A stretch of DNA of 64,000 bases from Sphingomonas pituitosa NBRC 102491 (GTDB taxonomy: Bacteria > Pseudomonadota > Alphaproteobacteria > Sphingomonadales > Sphingomonadaceae), in contig NZ_BCYY01000012.1 in the NCBI RefSeq assembly GCF_001598435.1, positions 85,128 through 149,127 of the forward strand, in the 5' to 3' direction. Positions 7,751 to 15,258 of the stretch are shown piece by piece; positions within the stretch are counted from its first letter, which is position 1, and each line of letters opens with the position of its first letter. A program made the translations under genes and the position numbers. Below the pieces are notes generated by a model, which saw only the letters and a list, made by a program, of their open reading frames with translations, did not search any database and was not told the DNA's origin.

Positions 7751-9051
7751 CGCTGGAAGATGGTAGCTGCCAGCTGCGCGCGATAGGCGGAATCGCCCAC
7801 GACATCGGCAGGCCGTTCATAATAGCGGCACACGATCGCGCCCGCATCGCTTGCGCTGGTCGCCTGGGCGAGACGGCGGCCGGCGGCGCTCTCCGTGCCG
7901 CTGAGCTCATGCTGGACGAAGGCGAGTTGCTCCTCGAAGGTCGAGTTGCGGATGTCGTGCCCGGCAAAGACCGCGAAGTCGGCCTGGCGCGGCCCCTCCC
8001 ACTGGCCGAGGCCGTAGCCAGGACCGCCGCCGATCTGGCGAATGTTGGCCTCCATCCGGCTCTCCGCGTCGAGATTGGCGACGATCCCTGCCGCCTGGGC
8101 GCGCGTCCAGCCCTGCGCCTGGAAATAGGTCATCGCCTGGTCGATCCGGCCCTGCCGCGTCGCGGAAGGCGCGCCGATGCCCGTGCTGCCGCTCGCTTCC
8201 GTCGCGCCTCTGGCGGCGACCGGCGCATGCAGGATCTTGGCGCCGTGCGAAAGCGCCCAGGAGAGGTTGCCGGTGGTCACCTTCTGGGTGCCGTCGGCAT
8301 TGCGGTTGTTCGATCCGATCGTCTGGCCATTGCCTGCATAGAGCACGGTGTGGGAGACGCCGCCGCCCTGGATGATCACCACGTCGCCGGGCTTCGCCTG
8401 CGCCGCGCTGACCTCGGTCCAGCCCTGCGCCCGCAGCGTCTTGTCGAGCTGGGCGACCGAATCCGTGTGGAGATTGGCAGGCAGCTGCCCGGCTTCGGTA
8501 AGCACCGCCGAGACGAAATTGGCGCAGCAGACATTGGCCGGTACGTTGGCGTTCATCGGCAGGTTGTCGCTGCGATCGCCCCGCAGATCGGCGGCGTTGC
8601 GGCCAAGATATTGCCGTGCGACGTCGGCGGCGTTGCGCCCGGTGCCGCCGCCCTCGACGCCGCCTGCAGCTTCGGTGCCGCCGGTGCGCGGCGTGCCCCC
8701 GCCGTTCAGCCGCAGCGTCTGGCCGGGCAGGATCATGCCGGGATTGGCAAGGCCGTTGTCGAGCGCGAGATCGTGCCAGTCGAGCTCGAAGCGCGCCGCG
8801 ATGCCGGACAGCGTGTCGCCCGCCTGCACGGTGTAGCTGGCGGCGCCCGATTGCGGCAGCGCGATCGTCTGGCCCGGGAAGATCAGGTTGGGATTGCGGA
8901 TCTGCGGATTGGCTGCACGGAGCGCCGCGAGCGAAATGCCGTTCTTCGCCGCGATCCCCGAAAGCGTGTCACCATGGCGGACGGTATAGCCGTCATTGGT
9001 GCGGTTGCGGACGCCGCCGGTCGTACCGGTGCGGCTGATCGAGTCGAGCAT
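7747..9051 (-). CDS. Leaderless LysM-CHAP-phage lysozyme cell-wall hydrolase (candidate type III substrate)
   Basis: A 434-aa protein with two LysM peptidoglycan-binding repeats (about residues 21-65 and 73-117, each with a GDTLSGIA segment), a CHAP/NlpC-like amidase domain (about 140-280; Cys175-Cys176 in VCCANFVSAV and His234 in VSHTVLY), and a phage-tail-lysozyme-like domain (about 301-434, with Glu330 in NLDAES and GYGLGQWEG). It thus carries two predicted wall-cutting activities. There is no signal peptide, so a secretion machine must export it if it acts on wall. Start 9051 is chosen for GGGAGG 7 bases upstream. Element copy 2 lies 58 bases upstream; a small exported protein gene overlaps its stop. 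Confidence 0.85.
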   Translation of the reverse strand: MLDSISRTGTTGGVRNRTNDGYTVRHGDTLSGIAAKNGISLAALRAANPQIRNPNLIFPGQTIALPQSGAASYTVQAGDTLSGIAARFELDWHDLALDNGLANPGMILPGQTLRLNGGGTPRTGGTEAAGGVEGGGTGRNAADVARQYLGRNAADLRGDRSDNLPMNANVPANVCCANFVSAVLTEAGQLPANLHTDSVAQLDKTLRAQGWTEVSAAQAKPGDVVIIQGGGVSHTVLYAGNGQTIGSNNRNADGTQKVTTGNLSWALSHGAKILHAPVAARGATEASGSTGIGAPSATRQGRIDQAMTYFQAQGWTRAQAAGIVANLDAESRMEANIRQIGGGPGYGLGQWEGPRQADFAVFAGHDIRNSTFEEQLAFVQHELSGTESAAGRRLAQATSASDAGAIVCRYYERPADVVGDSAYRAQLAATIFQR

Positions 9052-9109
9052 GGAACGCCTCCCTGAACTGTCGGGCGGAGGCTCGCACCCGGGGGGCGAC
9101 GTGTCTCTC

Positions 9110-9125
9110 GACGATTCGTTTAGGC
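9110..9125 (-). promoter_or_regulatory. Shared near-palindromic element, copy 2
   Basis: On the minus strand this reads GCCTAAACGAATCGTC and is identical over 17 bases (9110-9126) to the copy at 12028-12044. Flanking bases toward the gene also agree between copies (a CT doublet 2-3 bases beyond the core). It lies 58 bases upstream of the wall-hydrolase ATG at 9051. No rightward gene starts on its other side, so here it must act leftward, which fixes its likely orientation. Confidence 0.65.
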
Positions 9126-9201
9126 GGTGGCGGCGCGGGAACGGGTGGGCGAACCGCGAGCGTCCGGCACCCGTCGGCACCGCCCGCCACCATACAGCGT
9201 G

Positions 9202-9924
9202 TCAGCGCGTCGTGCGCAGCCCGCTGCGCACCCGGCGCAGGGGCAGGCGCAGGCGCAGCGCGCCGCCTGCGATCCCGAACCCGCCGATCAGCAAGGCCCA
9301 GGCCGCCGGCTCGGGAACGCCTGCACCGATCGTCGCGCCCGGGCTGAAATCGGCCTTGAACTGCACGTCGCCGAGCCCGCCATAGACGTCGACCCACTTC
9401 TGCCCGACGACCGCATCCAGGCTGTCCCCGGCGTTGGTGTAGACGAAGTCGCCGCCCGCATAGGCGTCGCTGCCGAAAGCGCCGGCGGTCGGCATCCACG
9501 TGACACCGCCGTCTGCCGGCTGGTCGACCCCGGCCGTGGTGAGGAAGGCGACGTAGCGCTGGCCTGCCCTCAAATCGATCGCGCCCAGATCGAAGCGCAA
9601 CGCCTGATAGGCATCGCCTTCCGTCCCGGCGAAGCTGCGCACGTCGCTGGCATAATAGGCGTGACCCAGCGGCCCGTTGCCACCCCACGAATAGACATAG
9701 GCGCGAACGTTGGTGGCGCCGCCGCCCAGGAAGAAGGTGAAGCCGTTCAGCGCGTTTGCGCTGCCCACCGTAAACGTCTGGCCGTAGACCGGTGTGTAGT
9801 GGGCTCCGAAATAATCGATCTTGCCCGCGTAGCTGCCGCTGGTGTCGATCGTATCGGCTACGGCCGGCCCCGCGATCGTTGCGCCCGCCAAACCGATGCA
9901 CGCAAGTACAGCCATTCGTTTCAT
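9202..9924 (-). CDS. PEPxxWA-CTERM sorted exported protein
   Basis: A 240-aa protein with an N-terminal signal peptide (MKRMAVLACIGLAGATIAGP, ending about AVA-D) and a C-terminal sorting tail of the PEPxxWA-CTERM type: VPEPAAWALLIGGFGIAGGA followed by an Arg-rich end. Such tails are processed by exosortase-type systems and are common in sphingomonads. The middle domain is beta-rich and probably binds surface or matrix material; I cannot name it. Start 9924 is preferred over 9939 because a GGAAGG-type site precedes it by about 6 bases. It sits between two type III-linked gene pairs but does not share their upstream element. Confidence 0.88.
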   Translation of the reverse strand: MKRMAVLACIGLAGATIAGPAVADTIDTSGSYAGKIDYFGAHYTPVYGQTFTVGSANALNGFTFFLGGGATNVRAYVYSWGGNGPLGHAYYASDVRSFAGTEGDAYQALRFDLGAIDLRAGQRYVAFLTTAGVDQPADGGVTWMPTAGAFGSDAYAGGDFVYTNAGDSLDAVVGQKWVDVYGGLGDVQFKADFSPGATIGAGVPEPAAWALLIGGFGIAGGALRLRLPLRRVRSGLRTTR

Positions 9925-10082
9925 GCAGCCTTCCCCCAAAATGGACGCGTGGCAACGTCCGCCGATTCCTGGGAGAGCCTAGCTGCAGCCAGGCGGGTCG
10001 GCAATTGACAAGTGTTTCGAGACGTTTCGTTTTTCAGCACCTTGAACGAGCGCGGCAGGACATCGCAAGGCCGCCCGGCAGC

Positions 10083-11003
10083 TCAGCGCTTGGCCGCCCG
10101 CAGCCGCTCCAGCACCGGGGCCGCTATCGTCATTCCCGCCTTTGCCATGGCGGGCGTCGGCCAGGCGCCGCTCGCCACCTGCCGTTGCACGGTAGCGCGA
10201 TCGGGCGGGGGCCAGCCGAAGCCGCCGTTCCGCGCGCGCTCCATCAGGCGTGCACGGGCGGCGAGCATTTCCGGGCTGGTGAACACCACCGGTTGCTCCA
10301 GCAGGGCATGCGCGGCCATGCTGCCGTCGTCGGCGACGCTCCACAGCGTGCCACCCTTCTCGACCAGCAGTTCGGCGATCGCGGCCTGTTCTGCGTCCAT
10401 CGCCATGCGGACCGGATCGATCCCGAAGCGGTCGGCCCCGCGCGGATCGGCGCCGTGGCGAAGCAGCGTCATCACGCCGCCGAGATGGCCGAAGGTGATC
10501 GCGTTGCGCATCGGGCTTTCGCCGCCCTTCACCTGTGGGTCCGGCGAAGCGCCGGCGGAAAGCAGCTGCTCGGCCATCGCGGGGCTGTCCGCCAGGATCG
10601 CGAGCGACAGCGCCGCGCCCGTCTTGACCCCGTCCTTCGGCATGCCGGCGGCGAACAGCATCGTCGCTGCGTCGGCATCGCACCGGGCGACGGCGAAGGT
10701 GAGCAGGTCGCCATAGCGCCCGGCGGGCGGCTGCGGGACGTTGGGATCGTCGACCACCGCGGTGCTGATCAGCCGTGGATCGCGGGACAGCATCGCCCGT
10801 GCGTCTTCGACGCGCCCGTCGAGGATCGCTTCCGCCAGTGCGCGACCGGCCGCGCCGTTGCTCAGATGTGCCAGAACCTGGGTGCGATCGGGCAGCACCA
10901 CCGAAGCGCGCTTGGTATAACAGGAAGGCTCGGCCGCCATGCATCCTCCGGTCGGTGCGGCCGCCAGCATCAGCGCGGCGAGGATGCGGAGGCGGCGGGT
11001 CAC
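10083..11003 (-). CDS. Exported ankyrin-repeat protein downstream of the lipase gene (candidate immunity protein)
   Basis: A 306-aa protein with an N-terminal export signal (RILAALMLAAAPTGG, with Cys in GGC suggesting either a lipoprotein or ordinary cleavage) and four or five ankyrin-type repeats (about residues 80-215), seen as segments such as LLTFAVARCDADAATMLFAA and AITFGHLGGVMTLLRHGADP. Ankyrin repeats bind proteins and have no catalysis of their own. It starts at GTG 11003, 34 bases after the lipase stop, with AGGG just upstream, so the two form one operon. An exported binder paired with a leaderless lipase suggests self-protection, which is inference. Confidence 0.82.
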   Translation of the reverse strand: MTRRLRILAALMLAAAPTGGCMAAEPSCYTKRASVVLPDRTQVLAHLSNGAAGRALAEAILDGRVEDARAMLSRDPRLISTAVVDDPNVPQPPAGRYGDLLTFAVARCDADAATMLFAAGMPKDGVKTGAALSLAILADSPAMAEQLLSAGASPDPQVKGGESPMRNAITFGHLGGVMTLLRHGADPRGADRFGIDPVRMAMDAEQAAIAELLVEKGGTLWSVADDGSMAAHALLEQPVVFTSPEMLAARARLMERARNGGFGWPPPDRATVQRQVASGAWPTPAMAKAGMTIAAPVLERLRAAKR

Positions 11004-11037
11004 GGGACCCTGCTGTAGGGAGTGGGACCGGCGCGGG

Positions 11038-11961
11038 TCAATGTGCGCCCAGGCTGCTCTCCACCCAGTCCATGCCATGGCGGGCGAGCGGCGTATCCTG
11101 GTACCAGTGCTGGCCCTCTGGCTGCTTCGCGTCGAGCGGGATGCGGGTGCCATAGGCCTCGGACGCATCGGCGAAGATCGCGCCGGGGATACCGCCGAGG
11201 ATGGCCCCGGCGACCCGGTCGCCGCCGTCCTGGATGGCGGAGAGGATTTCGCCGCGGACATAGAAGGCCGCGATCTTCGGCGCTGCGGCGCCGCCCCGGA
11301 TCGTCTCCGCCTGGCGGACCGTGGCATCGCTGAGCCCGGCGGCATTGAAGGTCTGCGCGTCGCGCCCGCTGGCCAGCGCCGCCGCCGAGGCGAGGCCGCC
11401 GCCCAGCGAATGGCCGGTGATCGTCACCTGTGCATCCGGATGGCGGCCGATCGCCTTCGCGATCAGCAGTGCACGGCCATATTGGTCCGACGGCAGGCCC
11501 ACGCCCTGGCGTGCATTGGCCTTCCAGTCGCTGCCGTCGGTGGTGCCACGAAAACTGACGACGTAATTCGGCCCGCCATCGCCCTCGGCGACATAGATGC
11601 GGGCGCGAAAGCTGCTCTGCGGCGAGGCGAGATCCTCGCCGCGCAGGCCGATCTGCGCCAGATCGTCGCTGCTTGCGACGCGATAGCCGGCGGGCGGGGC
11701 GGGCGTGTCGTTGTAGACGTCTGCCGCCATGGCCGCGAGATCGACGGTGGAAGGTCCGCCGGCCCGTTCGACCGTGAGCTGTGGGGCTTCGCTGCGAACG
11801 AACGGGACCGGCGGCACGGGCTGCTGCCAGGCAAGCAACTCGCGCGGGGGCAGGTGACGGCTCTGGAAATCGTCGTTCGCGGCGTGGTGCCGCGATGTCG
11901 ATACCGGCGAGGAGGATGCGATGCCGGTGGGTCGCGAAAGCTGGTCAGCAGCCGACATCAT
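11038..11961 (-). CDS. Leaderless class 3 lipase (candidate type III effector, XopAP-like)
   Basis: A 307-aa alpha/beta hydrolase of the fungal-lipase-like class 3 family. The catalytic elbow GHSLGGG has Ser185 as nucleophile; an upstream FRGT segment (137-140) is the family's oxyanion region; an Asp in the 235-250 region and His285 or His295 could complete the triad. The first 60 residues are Ser/Ala/Pro-rich with no signal peptide, resembling type III secretion signals. Xanthomonas XopAP is a known effector with this fold. Tandem ATGs at 11961 and 11958 both fit the AGG just upstream. Element copy 3 lies 66 bases upstream, and an exported ankyrin protein follows in the operon. Confidence 0.85.
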   Translation of the reverse strand: MMSAADQLSRPTGIASSSPVSTSRHHAANDDFQSRHLPPRELLAWQQPVPPVPFVRSEAPQLTVERAGGPSTVDLAAMAADVYNDTPAPPAGYRVASSDDLAQIGLRGEDLASPQSSFRARIYVAEGDGGPNYVVSFRGTTDGSDWKANARQGVGLPSDQYGRALLIAKAIGRHPDAQVTITGHSLGGGLASAAALASGRDAQTFNAAGLSDATVRQAETIRGGAAAPKIAAFYVRGEILSAIQDGGDRVAGAILGGIPGAIFADASEAYGTRIPLDAKQPEGQHWYQDTPLARHGMDWVESSLGAH

Positions 11962-12027
11962 TTGCCTGGTACCTCGCCATGGAGCCGTCCGCACTCCGGA
12001 TGCCACGCCGGGGCGGCGCCGTCGCTA

Positions 12028-12043
12028 GACGATTCGTTTAGGC
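12028..12043 (-). promoter_or_regulatory. Shared near-palindromic element, copy 3
   Basis: On the minus strand this reads GCCTAAACGAATCGTC, the same as copy 2. It lies in the divergent region between the lipase gene (66 bases upstream of its ATG at 11961) and the NopE-like gene (98 bases upstream of its ATG at 12142). Because the core ACGA-N-TCGT is symmetric, a dimeric activator could serve both genes from here. Confidence 0.65.
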
Positions 12044-12141
12044 GCCCTACGCGATCCGCCGATGCCGCGGCGGCGGCGGTCATGGGAAGCAGCAGCATCA
12101 CACCGGGTCCGCACCCCCATCCCATTTGCAGGAGCATGGAC

Positions 12142-12984
12142 ATGACGACGATCTCGACGGCCGCCTCGACGCCCTTCGCTGCCGCCAACCTGATGCTGGC
12201 GAGCGGCGTCCTCGCCCAGCAATTCTCGCCGCTGGGCGCCGGGCCGCTCGCCACCGCGATGCTGCCGTCGCTGCTGTCGATCCAGCTGGGCACGCTGGGC
12301 GCCGGCGCGCAGCTGCAGCCCCAGGCCGGCTTCACCGCGCAGACGACCGGGCAGAATACCGCCCAGATCGATCTTGGCGACGGTTACCACCTCGCCATCG
12401 ACGAGCGGAACAGCCAGATGACGATCGTCAACGAGGCGACCGGCCAGAGCACCCGCGTGTGGGGCGACCCGCATGTCGACGTGAACGGCAAGCACCAGTT
12501 CGACTTCTACGGCACGACCACCTTCGAGCTGGACAACGGCACCAAGATCACGGTGAACACCGAGCAGGGGAAGAGCAATCCGAACGTCTATTTCGCCAGC
12601 CAGGTGGTAGTGACGCGCGGCACCAATGCCGTTGTGATCGACGGCATCAGCCAGCAGCAGCTGGGCGACCTTTCGGTCAGCGTCTCCACCAACGGCTATG
12701 CGCTCGATGCCGCCAATCGCGACGGCTTCACCGTGCACGAGGCCGCGGGTGGCTGGCAGACCGAACTCGGCGGCACCGTGACGCAGGCCGATGCGGACCT
12801 TACCAAGCCCGGGCAGATCTACGGACCGGACAGCGACATGCCGAGCCTGGCGGAACTGGGCACGGCGATCGGCGGCTTCCTGATGTTCGGCAGCCTGCTC
12901 GGCTTCGGCTTCGAAGCAGGCGCGCGCGCTTCTGCCGCTGCGCCCGAGAGCAGCCGCGTGCTCCGCCAGATCCTGTTCGCCTGA
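12142..12984 (+). CDS. NopE-like DUF1521 protein with self-cleavage motif (candidate type III effector)
   Basis: A 280-aa protein with no signal peptide and a Ser/Thr/Ala-rich start. Residues about 75-190 match the DUF1521 (metal-ion-inducible autocleavage) domain known from the rhizobial type III effectors NopE1 and NopE2. It contains GDPHVD at residues 108-113 (the known cleavage point is between Asp and Pro), then FDFYGTTTFELDNGTKITV. In NopE the reaction is triggered by calcium. A hydrophobic Gly/Phe segment lies near the C-terminus (about 240-260). The ATG at 12142 is chosen over 12136 because AGGAG is 7 bases before it but only 1 base before the other. Divergent from the lipase effector candidate. 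Confidence 0.85.
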   Translation: MTTISTAASTPFAAANLMLASGVLAQQFSPLGAGPLATAMLPSLLSIQLGTLGAGAQLQPQAGFTAQTTGQNTAQIDLGDGYHLAIDERNSQMTIVNEATGQSTRVWGDPHVDVNGKHQFDFYGTTTFELDNGTKITVNTEQGKSNPNVYFASQVVVTRGTNAVVIDGISQQQLGDLSVSVSTNGYALDAANRDGFTVHEAAGGWQTELGGTVTQADADLTKPGQIYGPDSDMPSLAELGTAIGGFLMFGSLLGFGFEAGARASAAAPESSRVLRQILFA

Positions 12985-12993
12985 GGGCAAGGG

Positions 12994-13030
12994 CTGCGGC
13001 CTGGAACCCAGCGTTTCCGGCCGCAGTCTT
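12994..13030 (+). terminator. Hairpin after the DUF1521 gene
   Basis: An 8-bp perfect stem (CTGCGGCC with GGCCGCAG) with further partial pairing toward a 17-base loop, followed by TCTT. It starts 9 bases after the stop of the DUF1521 gene, so it probably ends that transcript. The T-tract is short. Confidence 0.4.
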
Positions 13031-13147
13031 GCCGATCGTACCGCACAAGGCGCACCATCCGCTCGTTGCGCCAGCGATTCGGCTTTCGGTTCGCGTGCAG
13101 CCGTGCGCGGCGTCGTCGCGTGCGCATCAGAATGAGCGAGGCTGTGC

Positions 13148-14410
13148 GTGGCGGGATTGCGGGAACGATATAGCGGGATTGCGATCCTGCTCCACTGGGC
13201 GCTGGCGCTGCTGCTGCTGTTCCAGCTCGGGCTGGGCTGGGCGCTGGAGGATCTGCCGCGGGCCACGATGTTCGTGGCCTTCCAGTTCCACAAGTCGGTC
13301 GGCATCCTCATCCTGGTGCTCTCGCTCGCACGGCTGCTGGTGCGCCTGGTCGTCCCGCGTCCTGCGGCAGAGGGCGCGCCTGCGCTGAAGCTGCTCGCCG
13401 GCGCGGTGCACTGGGCGCTCTACGGCGTGATGATCCTGGGGCCGCTGAGCGGCTGGATCATCGTCTCCACCGCGCGGGTAAAGCTGCCAACCCTGTTGTT
13501 CGGCACCATCCCGCTGCCGCATCTGCCGCTGGGTCCTGGATGGAACGAGCCGGCCGAGACGATCCATGGCCTGATCGGCTGGCTGCTCGCCGGGCTGTTC
13601 GTGCTCCACGTGGCGGGCGCGCTGCGCCATCACCTGCTCCGCGACGACCTGATCGGGCGGATGATGCCCGCTGCCCTGGCGCGGCGCCCTGCGCTGTCGA
13701 TCGCCGTGGTGGTGGCGCTGGCGGCGTGCGTCGCGGCCTTCCTTGCCGGCTCCTGGCGCTATCAGGGCCATGCCGAGGTGCCGGCGCCGTCGCAGCCCGT
13801 GCCGGCACCGGGGTCGACCCCCGACATCGCCGCCGCTCCTGCACCGACCCCCGAGGCGTCGCCCGCCCTCGAGCCGAGCCCGTCGCCGTCGCCCACGGCG
13901 AGCGCGGCGGCGATGCCGGTGCGCAGCTGGAAGGTGGCGCCGGGCGGCTCCCTTGGCTTCCGGACCGTCTATAGCGGCGAGGCGATCAATGGGCGTTTCA
14001 CCCGCTGGACCGCCGACATCCAGTTCAGTCCCGACGATCTCGCGCATTCGAAGATCGCGGTCGATGTCGACCTCGCCTCGGTGAGCAGCGGCGACGGCGA
14101 GCGCGACGATACGCTGAAGGGCGAGGATTTCTTCGCCATCGCCGCCCATCCGCGGGCGCGCTTCACCGCTACCCGCATCCGCAAGCAGGGCAGCGGCTAT
14201 GTCGCCGACGGTACGCTGGCGCTGGCCGGCGTCACCCGCCCGATGCCGGTCGCGTTCAAGCTGACGATCGAGGGCGACCACGCCCAGGCAAGCGGCACGG
14301 CAACCGTGCAGCGCCTGGCGTTCGGGGTGGGCAAGGGCCAGTGGAGCGATCCGGGCACGATCCCCGATGCGGTGGCGGTCACCTTCCGCTTCGCTGCCGA
14401 CGCGAAGTGA
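13148..14410 (+). CDS. Cytochrome b561 fused to a YceI domain
   Basis: A 420-aa fusion. The first 190 residues are a four-helix cytochrome b561 with His residues placed to bind two b-type hemes (LHWALALLL, FHKSVGILIL, HWALYGV, FVLHVAGALRHHL). After another hydrophobic segment (about 178-200) and a Pro/Ala-rich linker, residues about 258-420 form a periplasmic YceI lipocalin-like domain (WKVAPGGSLGF through FGVGKGQWSD), a family that binds isoprenoid-type lipids. It may pass electrons between quinones and a bound lipid in the periplasm. GTG is used as start; the ATG at 13132 is out of frame. The stop overlaps the next start. Confidence 0.88.
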   Translation: MAGLRERYSGIAILLHWALALLLLFQLGLGWALEDLPRATMFVAFQFHKSVGILILVLSLARLLVRLVVPRPAAEGAPALKLLAGAVHWALYGVMILGPLSGWIIVSTARVKLPTLLFGTIPLPHLPLGPGWNEPAETIHGLIGWLLAGLFVLHVAGALRHHLLRDDLIGRMMPAALARRPALSIAVVVALAACVAAFLAGSWRYQGHAEVPAPSQPVPAPGSTPDIAAAPAPTPEASPALEPSPSPSPTASAAAMPVRSWKVAPGGSLGFRTVYSGEAINGRFTRWTADIQFSPDDLAHSKIAVDVDLASVSSGDGERDDTLKGEDFFAIAAHPRARFTATRIRKQGSGYVADGTLALAGVTRPMPVAFKLTIEGDHAQASGTATVQRLAFGVGKGQWSDPGTIPDAVAVTFRFAADAK

Positions 14411-14820
14411 CCCACCTCCTCGAAGCGACCACCGCCGATCGTTCGGCGGTGGTCGCGCTATGGCAGGAGGCGGGCCTTACCCGGCCGTGGAACGATGCCG
14501 GCGCCGACTTCGATCGGGCGGTGACCGGCGTCGCCTCGACGATCCTGCTGCTCCGCGCCCGCGAGGCGCTGCTCGGCACCGCGATGGTGGGGGAGGATGG
14601 GCATCGCGGCTGGGTCTATTATGTCGCTGTTGCGGAAGCCGCGCGGGGGCAGGGCCATGGCCGAACGCTGATGGCGGCGGCCGAATCCTGGCTGCGCGCC
14701 CGCGGCTGCCCCAAGCTCCAGCTGATGGTCCGCGAGGGCAATGATGCGGCGATCGGTTTCTATCGCGCGTTGGGACTGGAGGTGCAGCCGGTTGTGACGC
14801 TCGGCCGTTTCCTCCACTAA
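14407..14820 (+). CDS. GNAT-family N-acetyltransferase
   Basis: A 137-aa GNAT protein. The acetyl-CoA binding motif is visible as VAEAARGQGHGRTLM, followed by the C-terminal part EGNDAAIGFYRALGLE typical of small YpeA-like acetyltransferases. N-terminal LWQEAGLTRPWNDAGADF also matches that subgroup, whose substrates are unknown. The GTG start overlaps the stop of the b561-YceI gene as GTGA, so the two are coupled even though no functional link is obvious. Confidence 0.88.
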   Translation: MTHLLEATTADRSAVVALWQEAGLTRPWNDAGADFDRAVTGVASTILLLRAREALLGTAMVGEDGHRGWVYYVAVAEAARGQGHGRTLMAAAESWLRARGCPKLQLMVREGNDAAIGFYRALGLEVQPVVTLGRFLH

Positions 14821-14826
14821 AGCGGC

Positions 14827-15174
14827 ATGACCATTGCGCTGTACGGAATCAAGAATTGCGACACGATGAAGAAGGCGCGGGCCTGGCTCGACGCCAACGC
14901 AATTTCCTATGTTTTCCATGACTATAAGGCCGAGGGCGTGGACGCTGCACGGCTCGACCGGTGGATTGAAGCGGAAGGCTGGGAGCCGCTGCTAAACCGC
15001 GCCGGCACCACGTTCCGCAAGCTTCCCGAGATTGACAAGACCGACCTCGATTCGGCCAAGGCACGCGCGCTGATGATTGCGCAGCCATCGATGATCAAAC
15101 GGCCGGTTCTGGAATATCCGGGTGGTTTGCTGATCGGATTCGCGGCGGAACGCTATGCCCGTGCGGTGCTCTGA
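14827..15174 (+). CDS. ArsC/Spx-family thioredoxin-fold protein (YffB-like)
   Basis: A 115-aa protein of the ArsC/Spx superfamily. It begins TIALYGIKNCDTMKKARAWL, with the single active-site Cys in NCDT at residue 11, and carries RKLPEI and the KRPVLEYPGG segment in the C-terminal half. The gene lies 6 bases after the acetyltransferase stop. True arsenate reductases share the fold, but the NCDT form points to the YffB subgroup, whose reaction is not settled. Confidence 0.85.
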   Translation: MTIALYGIKNCDTMKKARAWLDANAISYVFHDYKAEGVDAARLDRWIEAEGWEPLLNRAGTTFRKLPEIDKTDLDSAKARALMIAQPSMIKRPVLEYPGGLLIGFAAERYARAVL

Positions 15175-15258
15175 GCACGAAAAATTTACGCGTTCATGGC
15201 CTAACCACCGTGTTTATCCTAAATTAACACGATAAACGACACGGACTATTGGGATCGC

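Noticed and set aside
9202..9924. PEP-CTERM protein as a further type III substrate
   Set aside because: It has a clear signal peptide and a C-terminal sorting tail, and its upstream region lacks the shared element.
6989..12043. The shared element as a PIP box or HrpL box
   Set aside because: A PIP box needs two TTCG half-sites about 15 bases apart and HrpL needs GGAACC-N16-CCAC; neither pattern is present at any of the three copies.
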